Counted from the stretch's first letter, positions 49,851 through 61,868 are shown. The stretch is 64,000 bases of DNA from Echinococcus granulosus (GCF_000524195.1 NW_020170381.1:1791258-1855257), one strand, 5' to 3'. Made by a program: numbers and translations. Notes: generated from the sequence alone by a model not told the origin.

Positions 49851-52065
49851 ATGCAACCGAATGCCATAAGTAGCTCAGACGCAACGCACAAGTTGTGCGG
49901 TGTCATAGTCCCGGAGCTTCGAGAAATGATGCGATTACATGGCCTCGAAGCGATGGTATGTTAAAAATTACGGTGTGTTGGTGTGAATGGACTGTGCAAA
50001 CGATTAAAAAAATCCCCAAACAGCGGTGAGGTTACTTACCATTACTGATTGTACTATTATGTGGTTATAATGTGAGTTCTTATTTGGCGGAAATCGTTGA
50101 CTACTTTGTGCATATTTTGAGTTGTTATTTGAGAATACTTAGACATTATTTTTGGCTGTTGCATGGGGATGCACTGTGATATGGAAAAGCGAGTGAGGTG
50201 GACAGATATCACTTTTTAAAAGACGTGAGATGATTCTGGGTGTGCATGCCCTGGAATCGCTATCCAATGCTCAGTTTCCAAGGTGCTCGTCAATTGGATG
50301 AAATTCCTTCTTGTATCTTGAATGGCACAGCTTTTTTCAGAACTCGTTAATGATAGAAATATGCGTCATCATGATGTTTAAAGCTACGCTCTCCTATGTT
50401 TGCAGAAACTGACCGAAATCACAGGTTAGTAAAACGAGAGGTCATTGAGTTCATGCTGCCCTTGGTTTTGTAAATTCCTATCGACTTCCTTACTGTGGAA
50501 AAAGGAGGTATGTTCGCTAATCCCCTTACACTTTTTGACTGAATTCCGAAGAAGTAAGCCTTTTAGATGCATTGATTGGTGGCATCCTTATTACATGAAC
50601 TTTCTGGATGCGATTTCTGTATTTGACAGTGGCAACGGTGAGAATGTCGAGGCTCCAACATTGGCTGTGAAGGAGTGCTGTATCCGCAGCATGATATTCC
50701 ATTTGATGCTGTTGAAGATCAACCAGTAGCGCCAGCAAATGAACCACCATCTCTGGTGAGGAATCCGGTGTAGATGAACGCTCCCGATTGAGGTGTGTTT
50801 GTGCCACATCATCAAGCTTCACTGAATATTTCTAATTTATGGATAATCAACATTTGGTATTTAGATTTTAGCCAAGATTTGATAGAGTATTACGACTTTT
50901 TCATCCTGAGGGAAGTCTTGGGGAGGGGAGGGGGCTATATTTAAATGCATAAATATAACTTTGGACAATAGTTCCTAAAACTGTTAACAAACGTCTACAA
51001 CCGTTTTGCAAAAATTTGGAGCATGGATTTGTGAGTGTTGCATGTGTGTAGAGCCTCGAGTCTTCCCTGAAGACGGAAGAAGACAAAATGCTAGGCAGAA
51101 CATGTATTCGACGCAGAATAGAGCCTGAGGTTATTGACATGGCCTAGAGGCCAGCTCACCCGGCGAAGGTGTAACGGCGGGGATCGTAATTGGCCCCTTT
51201 ACTAAAACCGAGAGTTATAAGAAAACCAATGTATCGTAGGACGAGGCTCGTAGATCGCCTTTTCCTACTCTTGGAACACCCAGGTTGATTCCGTATCATC
51301 ATGTTTAATGAAATAAGTAAATTGGGAGTACAAGTTCATGTTCAGGGAGGTGTGGACACGGGATCTTTCTCCGGGTTGCAGGACGTTGACTCCTTCGTCA
51401 TGAGGTTTGATTCGCATGCCCGCCTCCTCTCTAAAAGAAGCATTAAAATAACGTAAGTATTGCATAGCCACTTTCGATCGTCGTCTCTGGGCTTCCCTCC
51501 GGTTAACCCATCGCGTCAGCCATCACAGTGCAGTAGGGAAATTCTCCAGAAGCCAACCTTGTCAGCCATCGAATTTGCATGCAACTGAGAAGATATCTGA
51601 CTGCAACGCCTCTGATATGAGGAATCATTCTGTATAGGAACTGGATTCGAAGCCAATAATGACTGGCCATTATGCTGTCCTTAAGTAGTCGTAGGAACGC
51701 TGGTCTAAAAGTTGAGTCTTGTAGCGAAAGTACGGTGTTTGATACAGTTCTGTTACTGTCTCTTCAAATCTTTCCAGCCTTATCCATCTGGGTCCTACTT
51801 GGCTAGTAGAGAAGTGAAGAAGTTGTCGTGCCTTCACATATTTGATATCCTCATACAGGTAAGGCGGACAGCTCGAGGGAGCAATTTTTCGGATAGTTCA
51901 CGGCTAGTGTTGTTTTGGCTGCTGATAGCCTTCTTGTAGATTGCCAGACTGGGGTAGTTGCTGAAGGTTGACGTCATTTTCAGAGAATCGGTTCGGCGTG
52001 GTCACCGACTCTCCCATGCACAGCATATGCACTTCTTTCGACACGCTAAAATTTACAACCCAGAG
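49851..52065 (+). CDS. candidate plus-strand exon cluster, unrecognised
   Basis: Exon 49851-49955 opens with ATG, reads ISSSDATHKLCGVIVPELRE, and ends at ATG|gtatgt in phase 0. A 19-nt exon 50406-50424 (tatgtttgcag to CACAG|gttagt) follows in phase and adds KLTEIT. Exon 51778-51858 (aaatctttccag to CATACAG|gtaagg) reads SGSYLASREVKKLSCLHIFD. A further exon at 51984 would add about 21 residues to a TAA at 52048. The link between the second and third exons is not phase-proved, so these may belong to different genes. No family was recognised. Confidence 0.3.
50595..50821 (-). CDS. isolated minus-strand exon, unrecognised
   Basis: A 227-nt exon lies between a tagaaatattcag acceptor and a GTTCAT|gtaata donor (phase 1 in, 0 out). 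Codon use looks coding. It reads KLDDVAQTHLNRERSSTPDS, then a helical segment (MVVHLLALLVDLQQHQME) and CWSLDILTVATVKYRN. It may belong upstream of the Cys-rich exons at 48.8-49.2 kb, but the phase does not join directly. The plus-strand frame over the same bases looks less natural. Confidence 0.35.
51040..51245 (+). repeat. dispersed repeat, copy C
   Basis: It shares blocks with copy A in the same order: gtgtagagcc, gagtcttccctgaagacgga, acatgtattcgacgcagaat, gacatggcctagaggccagc and ttactaaaaccgagag. Confidence 0.65.
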
Positions 52066-52114
52066 GTAAGTGTTAAGATTGATGCCATTGTGGTTGATTC
52101 TGCTTTTCACTGCT

Positions 52115-52305
52115 ACCAGTGTAGAGCCCCGTGACTTCCCTGAAGACAAAAGAAGGTGTAATATTCAGGCCGAGCCCTTGAAGTACAGATGGACTTGGGG
52201 CCACTGGCATAGCCGAAGACCAACTTACTTGTCAAAGGTACAATGACAGTGACACGAAGTAGCCTATTACCAAAACTGAGGGTCAGAAACCAACGTGTTA
52301 CCTAT
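52115..52305 (+). repeat. dispersed repeat, copy D
   Basis: Shared blocks: gtgtagagcc, gacttccctgaagacaaaag, ccactggcatagccgaagac, aaggtacaatgac and ttaccaaaactgaggg. It is the most complete 5' end in the window together with copy C. Confidence 0.6.
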
Positions 52306-52825
52306 GTATGCAATTGTTGGAATTGAACTTCTGCTCGGTGTCCTGATTTTCGGGACATCATAGAAGACTCTCGGCTCTTTCGTAGGCTACAATACACTTC
52401 CTGACACACTACTGTAGATTTTTTAGACTCCGGGTAGACTCAGAATGCTACAGTATATTTCACGAACTTCACAATAATTTATATAACATATTATTTCAAC
52501 AAATTTTGCAAAAACCGTACCTAGCAATTCAGAGCATTCGGCGCAGGTGAACGCAAAGTGTTTTTAATTAATACTAACTAAAGACTGTAAGACATTCTAT
52601 CTTATTCCAATGTTAAACTCGAATATTTGTTTTACTTTATCAGAAGTATCTTTTATAACCCACATGAATCGTTCTCCCGTATAAAGATTTAGGGTTCTGC
52701 TACACATCGCTTGTTATGTTCTTAATGCATCTAAGAGATCGGAACGTGAGGACAAATTAGAGCTTTTAAATGCTATGCGCACTTTCTCGGTCTAAAGGCC
52801 ATCTATTCTCAAGTATGCGGGGAAA

Positions 52826-54887
52826 ATGGCAGTTACATTGATATTGGGAAATAGGATCGTCTCAATATCGCACAAATCAAAAATCATCTTTATTATTTTA
52901 CTAGTACTGTTGCAAGTTGTCTTTTTTTGCGGAGTAGCACCCCAAGAGCCTGTCCCTTGTGCACGTAAGTACTCCATACTCATGAGTAACAGCCTGAACT
53001 TTGGTGAACAGTTACATTTATGACTCCATGCATATTTATTCTGTTCAATCATAGCCATGTTAATCTTAAGTCGTGTTTACATCAGAGCAACGGCGCATTT
53101 ATGATTGATCTGATTTCTTGAAGTGTGATGAACAACTAGAATTTTGTGATTCACTCTAGTTTCTATTTGGTTTTTGGAAGTGTTGCGTATTTATTGTACA
53201 AATAGGAGCATTTATAAAGGTTTTTTACACTAAAAATGCAGCTGTAACAGGTATGGTTTGCTTAAATAAGCTTGGAACTATATCCGCTCTCTAGTCTCGC
53301 GAGCAGTGCTTGTGCCTTAGTTGAGTCAATTCATGATGCCTGTTCATAACCATTTTTATTATTTTTTCATCGAAATGCATGTTTAAGCGCTGATTGCACT
53401 TGTTTAAGTCTTTAGGCTTATTTTAAGAACATTTGCAGACATGCTTTTTGGTGTGGCGTTTTTTGTATTTTTCATTTACTGTGTAGTATTTTCCAGACAG
53501 TTTTATTAAATAATGAGGACACTTTTTTCTGCACAGTTCTATAACACCTTGTGGTCTTATGTTTTTATCAAATCTTTTTTGTCTAGCGCGGAAGATTTCG
53601 TGTTTTTTCTGCAACTCCTCAAAGCTTAAAGGATGTGAAGACCCCTTTCCGAAACGTGATATGTTTTCGCCACACTTACCTACAGTCGACTGTTATGAAG
53701 ACTGCTTCAAATGGCTTTACATTGACTATCGTATGTTTAAATGTCAAATGAACACAAGATCATAACTTACGCTAACATTGGTTTGATAATGCTGCTAATA
53801 TACTGGAGTTTATATGTTTTGAAGGAGGCTGACCATTAAGCTTTGCACAGATTTTCGAATCTCAAAAATTTTATTGTTTAGATCGACAATTATGAAGGCG
53901 ACACTGAAATTATTTTGTGTATTAACAATATCACACGTAGTCAATCTAAGTGTCAACAAAATCTGTTCAGGCCATTGTGTTACAATGTAGCCGTTCCCTA
54001 TGGCTCACGAAAACGGCGACCCTGAGTATGGCCTTAGGTGCATTTTAGTTATTAGAATGAATTGGACTGCACCTTTTGCATTTATAAACGTCACCGCCCT
54101 CTTCTCCTCTATTTGTGCCAGTATGGTTTTCAATGCATAAGTCTTCCATAGACTGGTGCCCTCAGTCGAATATGTGTTTTTAAATCTCAGTGATAATAAG
54201 ACTGCCTTAGGGGACATCAACACTAAATCTGTCACTAACATCAGCTTGTTTTTAGGTGGTATTAGCAGCAGTACTGAGTATTACTAAATGTACTTGATGG
54301 CCCTTTTGAGTAATCAGCTGCGCTCTAGAAGTTGTGTACCTCGAACCGATGTTGTAAGCAAAGCTGTGGAGAGTGACACATTCACTCATGAACTGGAGGT
54401 CACATTCATAGGGTTAAAAATAACCAACTGCTGACCTAGACATCAAGATTATCTCGGAACTTAAATAATTTTTGCTAACGTTCCCGTAGTCTGCGTTTTA
54501 TTCTGTAAGTAATATTATAATATCTCGAACTTATATTTGACTGACGGAAGGCACAGATTGACTGTTTAAAATCGGCTCCTTATTCGTGATGTTCATGCTT
54601 TTAAATCTTAAATCCAATTCCGAGGTGAGAGATCGAAATATGTGTACCTTGATACCTTGCCTTACCTTTTAGAACAAAAGCACCAATTGATACGAGGTTG
54701 TTCTTCCCAGCTCATTCTCAAGATTGACCGTCACCTGATATGCATGTACGAATCGAAGGGGCGCGGAGGGTACATTTGTTTCTGCTCAGCAGAGAAATGC
54801 AATCCTGGAGGTGTTGCCGAGACCTCGCCACGTGCGATGGCGCTAATTTTCGCCGCGACTCTGATGTTGCTCCACGGAGTCTCATGA
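52826..54887 (+). CDS. Ly6/uPAR (quiver/sleepless-like) GPI-anchored protein, complete
   Basis: Three phase-1 exons (52826-52964, 53632-53730, 54673-54887) encode 150 residues. Exon 1 carries a signal peptide with a long hydrophobic core (IIFIILLVLLQVVFF) and ends PVPCA. The splice creates CARCEDPFP, the C-x-x-C start of a three-finger domain. Exon 2 holds DCYEDCFKWLY. Exon 3 holds RGC, an internal Cys and ICFCSAEKCN, the terminal Cys-Asn hallmark of Ly6/uPAR domains. It then has a small-residue region and a hydrophobic tail (ALIFAATLMLLHGVS), as expected for GPI attachment. Three-finger GPI proteins of this type sit on the outer membrane leaflet; quiver/sleepless members modulate ion channels, but that role here is only inference. 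A candidate poly(A) signal (attaaa) lies at 55036-55041. Confidence 0.78.
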
Positions 54888-54899
54888 GTCGAGTCTACT

Positions 54900-57240
54900 G
54901 ACCTCATCCTCCTCTTTTCCTCCCTCTCTCTCACCCTCTTGTCTGCTCAAAGTCTTTTCTGACTGCGGATGCCTATCTGTACAGATATGCTTACGTCCTT
55001 GTGTTTATCATGCAAACTTTTCTATTTGAAATTTCATTAAAACCATACTTACTAGTGCTTAATGGTAAACCCCTATGTGCTCATTGAGGGGTGCACTATA
55101 AATTTTGACCTGGCTCAACAAAGTCCGAGTCCATAATTCGATGATTAATATTTTTTTATTTTTCTTGATTGAAGTCCTGCGTAGTTATTTGTTTGTTCTG
55201 TTTGCCTTTAGTTAGAAAATTTGCTAACTTTTTGGGCGAAATTAATGGGATTCACAAATTTAAGTGGTCCTGCTGTGGTACTTCAATCGACCCATTCTTG
55301 TATTTATTAAAGGGTAATAATCAGGCATTGCCACGGTCTGCGATGACTCCGTACGCTCGCGGACCTTCTTACTTGGCAAGGGGCAATCGTCAAGTAGCTT
55401 CTTTAGGTTTATTAGTCAGTCAGATGTTGGACTTTCTATGGGGCAGATTGCTACATTCAGTGACGTCGGGAGTACGATAGGTTCATGAAGTAGACCATTA
55501 GGTAGAATAGGTTAGGAGAGCCTTGGGTTTGTAATGGTGAGTTACTTATAAGTGTTCAAAATTAGTATATCTGTGTAATAGCGTCCACCTACAAGGGAGG
55601 GCCTGCTCCATCGTCATGGCGGCGGTCAAGAGGGAAGCCTTATCCACCCAATGACCGCCTTACAATTCATGGGGCGTGATGAATACAGTAATCGCTGTCA
55701 TGACGACGATAAATACAACTGAAGTTAAGATTCTTTTGGAGGTTAGCTGCTTCCTTAGGTTTCTTTTCTTGCCGGTTGATACGAGTGTTTATAAATCAAC
55801 GCGCTGCCAGTACCAGCACTACCCGACGCAAGAATGGCCCTGGTTCAAAAGATGTTCCAAATGATCCCTGCGACTTTGAAAGGGAATCAGTTATCCATTA
55901 CCCTTGAGAGGGAAAGGGAGTACTCATGAGATGAGGTCGGGGATCCTTAAAAACACAACAAAATTTCATTCTTAGTGGTCGCAAGTGTCGATTCTACTTG
56001 AGCTTCTAAGGAGCGCATATTTATATCAACTTAAAATGGTTGAAGTATGCACAAGTGAGAAAGGGGCAATGAATGCTTCTGAAATCTTTGGACTTTACAG
56101 CTTAAAATTTCCAACTGCTGACAAACGAACTCTTCAAAATACACACTTTTGTAATATCCATAAGCTAATAGAGGCAAGAATGTGTAAATTATGGGCGAGT
56201 GCTCTAAGTAAACCATTCATAAACACTGTTATAAAATTAGTATTATAGCGAAAAACTTCGCTTTGTGGGGATCCACGCTGCATCAAATACTAACAGTATC
56301 GCCTCGAGGCTTTCCTTAATGCGAGGGAGACGTAACACTCGGACAGGTGTATTGTCAACGGACAGTAAAGCTTAAGGCGACGAGCATGGCCCGAGGCCAG
56401 CCCGCCCAGAGAAGGTATAACTGCGGAGACCCGACGTGGTTCCTTTACCACAACCGAGTTTCAAACAAACAACGCATTGTGTAACAGTTAGAATTTACAT
56501 CATTTGACACAATCACCTGTAATACACTGAATGTAATCGAATCCGGAATTCTCCATCATTGGCTATGCATCCTCCTTGCTTGAGAGTTTGACTCCTGGCC
56601 AGTGAAGTGCATGACTAAATAATTACAATTTTTTTTGGCATAACACAAACGACAAATCGTGCTTTTAGCCTTCGCAAAAGTGGGTCTTGGCAATGAGAGA
56701 GGAAACGCCGCAATATTTGTTTTCCATTCCTAGTTAATTAAAGTTTAAATGTTCTAAGATTAGGAAAAGATATAAAAGAATACATTTGTTTCATGACTTG
56801 CACACTTTATCAAAATTGCATTAGCTAGGAGTACATAGGGTGAAATAATGTCCTATCTACCAACTCCCAAGGTCCATGTTCCCTTCCGCCTGTCAGATCA
56901 GGAGATTGAAAGGAGGATTCTCATTGGTCGATCTGCTTCATCCTGCTGAATGAACACACTTAGTGAGAAATTTGCGATTTGGTTTTAACCCAGTGAAGGC
57001 AATAAAGTAAAGTAATTTCTTACCGATTTTATAATAGTACTTGGGCCCAAAATTTAGTTTTTAATTAGCTTATTTTGTAAAAGCACTGAGTTCGACGACT
57101 GTATCAGAGTTCCAGGCTGGGTTATTCAAGCCTACTTTTGGTGGCCAATTTCGGGTGACAAACAGGTGTGCTAGAGATCTGAAAAGCGATCGCAAATGGG
57201 CCTTTATTAAGATGACCCCATCAACCATAACGGGTGGAAT
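54900..57240. other. intergenic interval
   Basis: AT-rich with one dispersed repeat (copy E). Open frames at 55169-55480 and 55985-56248 lack splice or homology support. Confidence 0.4.
56310..56490 (+). repeat. dispersed repeat, copy E
   Basis: Diverged copy. The recognisable blocks are cctcgaggctttcctta, gagcatggcccgaggccagc, agaaggtataactgcggaga, ttaccacaaccgag and cattgtgtaac at the 3' end. Confidence 0.6.
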
Positions 57241-57727
57241 GAGTGAGTGGGCCGTTTTCGATGGGGGAAGGTAGACATGTGCGAGGGCGGAGAGAGAGAC
57301 AGGCGGGCGGACGGGTGGGGAGGCGAGCGTGGGGGCGGCCAGAGGGCAGTGGCTAATCGGTGCGTGCGTGCGTACGTGTCGTGTGCGCCATCGATTGCCA
57401 ACGTCAACGAGAGCGCGCGCCTAAGCGACTACATTCGCCCACGGCCGCACACAAGTATGCCTGCTGTCGCTTTGGGAACGCCTACTCAGAGCGACCAATG
57501 GCGTGGGTCGCGTCCAGCAATCGATCACACTTGAGCGAACAGAGCAATGCCTCACTGCGCTGACTCCCACTCCCTCTCTCGCCCTTTCTCTGTGCGTCCG
57601 TATGCGTGAGTGCGTGTGCGCGAGTACATTCATTAGATGCGAGGATTGAAAGAGAAAGCACCTCTACTCCATGCCACACCTCGAGAGAGCAGATATGTCC
57701 CACTGATTTTAACCTGGAAGGATTGGA
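57240..57727 (+). promoter_or_regulatory. GC-rich promoter/5' UTR of the CDK5 activator gene
   Basis: A sharp GC- and CpG-rich island of about 450 bp stands out immediately before the start codon in AT-rich surroundings. It has GT-rich runs (gtgcgtgcgtgcgtacgtg) and a pyrimidine-rich stretch near 57570. No TATA box is visible. An island-type promoter with an untranslated leader is the simplest reading. Confidence 0.45.
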
Positions 57728-60004
57728 ATGGGCACTGCTCACTCCCAACACTCTGCCTCCGTCCGAGTCTCTCCCGTCTGTGGTTACTCAAAACACACGG
57801 TAAACACTGGAACAAAGCCCATCACCATCCATAGTGAGGGACCAAGTACTGAGGGTATCCGTGTCACCACGGGCTCTGAGCCTCACCTAGCTTCCGCGTC
57901 AGTTCGTTCAATTTACAAGCAAGCTGGAAATAATTTGAACAGTAGGTGGAACAGTCGAAGGAAGGACTTTGTTTCCAGAAGCGGGATAAGTCGTTTGAGC
58001 GTAAATGGGGGTATCCATGACTGTGCTCCTTCGGACAGCAGTGCATGGATTAGAAGTTCTTCAAAGGAGAAAGTGGGCCCTCGGACGCTGAAGCAGACAT
58101 CACACAACTCCACTAACTCCTCTTACATAGCTGATTGCAGTCCAGACAGAAGCGCTGCGGTGCAGAGTGACTTAAATGTCTCAGGTCGGAACAGTTTCGT
58201 TGTTGTGAACGAGCCCCAAGTGAGGCTAGGTACGAACCGCCTCTCCTCCACAGGCGACACCTTCAGTGTCAACGGATACCTGAATACCTTTCAATCGCAT
58301 TCTCGGTGTGACCTGCTGGACTATGGGGACAAGGGATCTAACCTCTCCGAAGTGGATTCAGCCTCTTCACGACTGGTCCAACGTCGCCACCTCTCGGAGC
58401 TCTGCCTTCATTTAGATGGTTTGAATAATGGGAACAATAACAACAATCACCATATCCCAACCACACTCCGATCCCCACGAAAATCACATCCTCCTTTAGC
58501 TCAGTGTTTGATACCGACTTACGACTTCGGTACACAAACCTCCGACGTCGGGCCGTTCATCAGGATGGCAACCACCACCACATCCATGTATGTACCCAAG
58601 TCAAAGGCCAAATCGCCCTCCTGCCATGTCACACCTGCGCACTCTGTCCACTGTACCAATCAACTCGTTGCACCGCATCCCTCTCGCTCCCCCCTCAGCA
58701 GCGAAGCAGAACTTCTCAGTCCAGAGGATGACGAGGGTGATGACGCCCTAAACAACTGTCACGACTACGCAAATCTTCCCCAATCACGGTCACGGTCAGT
58801 CAAAATCCATAAGAAACAACAGCAACAGCTACCACCTGCAGGAATCAAGACGAAGGCAGAAGAGACCTACGTAGATACAGGGAGGATACCGCTGCCCAGT
58901 CGGCGTCTTTCGAAATCTCGCTGGCGACTTATGTCACGAGGCAAAAATTTGACAAAGTCATTATCTTGCTACGCTCTTAAATTTTTTGGTCAACAAAACC
59001 GAAGTTATGAGGCTTCAGACCAGCCGCTGGTCGGCCCCAGTCGGTGCGTCCTCCCGATGCCTAACCACCGCCCTCTACCGCCATCGCGGCCCCCCACTCT
59101 GGCCATGCTGAAGAGGGGCAGAGCAGACGGGTTGATGATGCAGAGGGACACCCCTGATCCATCCTCTGATGACCTTGGACAAACCCTCCAGCGAGTCCTT
59201 CGTCTCGGTCAATCCGAAGACAAGGAGAGCGCTCCCAGACTATCGAACATTGTCTCTCTCCAAGCTAAGATGAACCGCAGTTTGAGTGCATTCGGGAACC
59301 AGGAATCAGTGCGTCAGCGACGCCATGCAGTTAGACGATCGACCTTCCAGCACTCAATCAAAGATGGTTCGAGGCGGGATAAACTGCAAATACTCCAGAC
59401 CACTAGCACCAAGGAATTGCTCCATTGTCTTTCCATTTTTATTCTCCAGCACTGTGATAATTTGTGTGAGCCTAATGCGGTAGACTCTCCACTCTATCCT
59501 GAGGAAATAATCGCCTGGATTCGAGATATTGATAGAGCGTTGATACAACAGGGCTGGACGGACGTTCCCTTTCTCAGTCCAGCAAACGTGGTCTTTCTCT
59601 TCATTATGATCAAAGGCTTTGTGGATTCCAGCATAACCTGCAGTCGGGAACTGCACTCCCTCGTTATGGTCTGTCTCTACCTCTCTTATGGGTACATGGG
59701 AAACGAGATCAGTTACCCACTCAAGCCCTTTCTCAACGCAGAAATCCTCTACAGCATGCTACACGAGAACGAGTCGCAGAGATTTCGCAACATAAGCACC
59801 ACCGATGCGATGTCATCAAGGAATCCAAAAGTGGTTAATCGCTTTCGAGACGCCTTTTGGGAGACGTGTGTGCGCGTTTTGAAGTGCAAAAGTAAGGAAA
59901 TGCTCCAACTCAATTCAGACGCTATTTTCTTTACCCAAAGCATCGCCGAGTTGCGTTCTTACGCCAATTCACCGGAACAGAAACCGACTACTCCATCGGC
60001 CTAA
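57728..60004 (+). CDS. CDK5R1: CDK5 activator (p35-type), intronless coding region
   Basis: A single open frame of 758 residues. The start MGTAHSQ matches the MGT N-terminus of animal p35, where Gly2 is myristoylated for membrane targeting. The CDK5-activating cyclin-like domain covers about residues 555-745: TSTKELLHCLSIFI, GWTDVPFLSPANVVFLF, LYLSYGYMGNEISYPLKPFL, FRDAFWETC and KEMLQLNSDAIFFTQ. A second p35 landmark, KSLSCYALKFF near residue 405, matches KKSLSCANL. p35 binds and activates CDK5, controlling neuronal migration and the cytoskeleton. Two oddities stand out. The N-terminal region is several hundred residues longer than in vertebrate p35 (about 307 residues in total) and is Ser/Arg-rich. 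About 35 residues are also inserted between LKPFL and FRDAFW. The lack of introns agrees with the intronless CDS of vertebrate CDK5R1. The symbol is by family; the R1/R2 split is vertebrate. Confidence 0.93.
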   Translation: MGTAHSQHSASVRVSPVCGYSKHTVNTGTKPITIHSEGPSTEGIRVTTGSEPHLASASVRSIYKQAGNNLNSRWNSRRKDFVSRSGISRLSVNGGIHDCAPSDSSAWIRSSSKEKVGPRTLKQTSHNSTNSSYIADCSPDRSAAVQSDLNVSGRNSFVVVNEPQVRLGTNRLSSTGDTFSVNGYLNTFQSHSRCDLLDYGDKGSNLSEVDSASSRLVQRRHLSELCLHLDGLNNGNNNNNHHIPTTLRSPRKSHPPLAQCLIPTYDFGTQTSDVGPFIRMATTTTSMYVPKSKAKSPSCHVTPAHSVHCTNQLVAPHPSRSPLSSEAELLSPEDDEGDDALNNCHDYANLPQSRSRSVKIHKKQQQQLPPAGIKTKAEETYVDTGRIPLPSRRLSKSRWRLMSRGKNLTKSLSCYALKFFGQQNRSYEASDQPLVGPSRCVLPMPNHRPLPPSRPPTLAMLKRGRADGLMMQRDTPDPSSDDLGQTLQRVLRLGQSEDKESAPRLSNIVSLQAKMNRSLSAFGNQESVRQRRHAVRRSTFQHSIKDGSRRDKLQILQTTSTKELLHCLSIFILQHCDNLCEPNAVDSPLYPEEIIAWIRDIDRALIQQGWTDVPFLSPANVVFLFIMIKGFVDSSITCSRELHSLVMVCLYLSYGYMGNEISYPLKPFLNAEILYSMLHENESQRFRNISTTDAMSSRNPKVVNRFRDAFWETCVRVLKCKSKEMLQLNSDAIFFTQSIAELRSYANSPEQKPTTPSA

Positions 60005-61090
60005 AATCCCCTCTTTCCCAGTGGCGCGCCAAGTAACCCACTTTACTCCGCGCATTCAAAAACCCGTGAATGGTGGAGTTCAGCACCACATAAAATGTAT
60101 TCTATGAACTGTCTTTTCTTTCAAAATCGCCAGTGCATCATTTTCTGCAAGTCCTGGATGTTTAACTCAGTGAAACATACTTGCGCAAAGAGAAACATAC
60201 ACAAATGACACAATTTCACACTCTTAATGACGTTGTTTGCGTTGATCTTTTTTGCCTTTATTTAAAAAAGAACAAGATTATTATTTTGAAATCCTACTGT
60301 CTTCTCTTGACACTGAGGGAGTCCATATTAGAATGTGGACACAACTGCACTCATATGAGTAGACACTTAAGGGGGCCTGACACCTTTTATGGGAGGCGAC
60401 GTGATGCCTCCAGGGGCGTGCAAACTGCAGCACCTAAGTGGTAATTATTTACAGCAAGTTATTTTGCCACTTTGGAGACATGATATTTTGGAAAATTCCC
60501 TGAAAATCTTAACCGGTACAGGAACTTTCAATGTACAAATCCCAATCTTTTAAGTCGAAAGAGTGAAACTAAATGGGAAAATATTGGGAGGCTTTTATTT
60601 TTTCCCACAGGACTGTTTCAACAAGTGATATTTCAAAGTACTAGCCATAATTTGGGGAGGACTTATGCAAATTTATGCCAGTTGTCATAATTGGAAGCTT
60701 CGCTTCATGGTTCGAACCTTTTGCCCTGTGGTGGAATGCCTCATCAATTCTTTCACATTATCCAACAAAGTTACCCATGGACCATCCATGTAAACTTTTA
60801 GGTCCTAAATGTATTATGGTTTCTTCAATTTCGTTTGTTAAATTTCTTTGGAAGGTTTCAGTCCTATCAATCAATGGTTGTAAAATATTTATTCCCTAAG
60901 GCGTAGATTTTTCTCCGTTATCTCTTGATTGTTGAGTATTATTTTGAAAAATGAAGTAAAATATTTGAGGCATTTTCGTCCCTAAATTTGCTCGTAAGAG
61001 TTAAAAATAATTTGTCTATCGTCATTTTTAGTATTTTTTTTCCACTTGTGATTGACACCTTCCTGTTTTATATCAACAGGCAATAAAGTT
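60005..61090 (+). other. probable 3' UTR of the CDK5 activator gene
   Basis: AT-rich, with no supported exon. An AATAAA lies at 61082-61087, about 1.08 kb after the stop codon, which would give a long 3' UTR. The true cleavage site is not known. Confidence 0.4.
61082..61087 (+). terminator. candidate polyadenylation signal
   Basis: AATAAA followed by GT-rich sequence (tgtattgtgtggtg) about 15-30 bp downstream, the usual arrangement for cleavage and polyadenylation. Confidence 0.4.
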
Positions 61091-61868
61091 GAAGTTGATC
61101 TGTATTGTGTGGTGAGCCTTGAGTTCTAGCATTTTGTTTTATAAATGCTAAGATAAAAGTGGCTGTACGAGTTGTTAGAGGTAGATTCAAGGAAGTTAGT
61201 TCAACACGACAGGTTCCAGTAACAAGGTTTTTTCAGTAAGGCAAGATAATTTTCAAAATAATGTGACTGATGCTAGTTCTTCTCAGATTCTGATTAAATT
61301 AACATTCAACATGAATTGAACGGTTATTTTCATCAACCTGGAAGCAGGGGAATTGAGGCCATCCACTGTATCACTACCGGCTGGAAACGCCCTTCTTCAA
61401 TTTTTTTTATTCAGAGGCTTGATTAAACAATTTTTTGACTGACTTATCCTCATTATTAGTGGCATGTCCCTGATTGCTTTTATTTAACCATCTGGGGGCG
61501 TAGGTCTAAAATAATAGAGAAAACTAGAACTGACTGCTTAAACGCTGTTTGTTATTTACGAAAAATATCCCAAAATACTACCCTCGGTATATTTACTACT
61601 TTTTTTTTCTAAGTCCAAGTGTGTACTAGCTCCAGCCCTTCGATAGTTGATCAAGCAGTGAAGCTGTCACTTGCTTTCAGGGTTTGTTTTATGGCAAGAG
61701 ATATACATTGATATTTAATAATTTGGAAGTGAAGTACCAAAACTGTTTTGACTGCTTTAAAATAGTGTAATGAATGATACCAACACACAACTTGTTCAAA
61801 ATTCGTAACTGATTCTAGAATTGATGTAAGATTTTGATTAACCGGATGGTGTGGATTTTTTTTAACAG

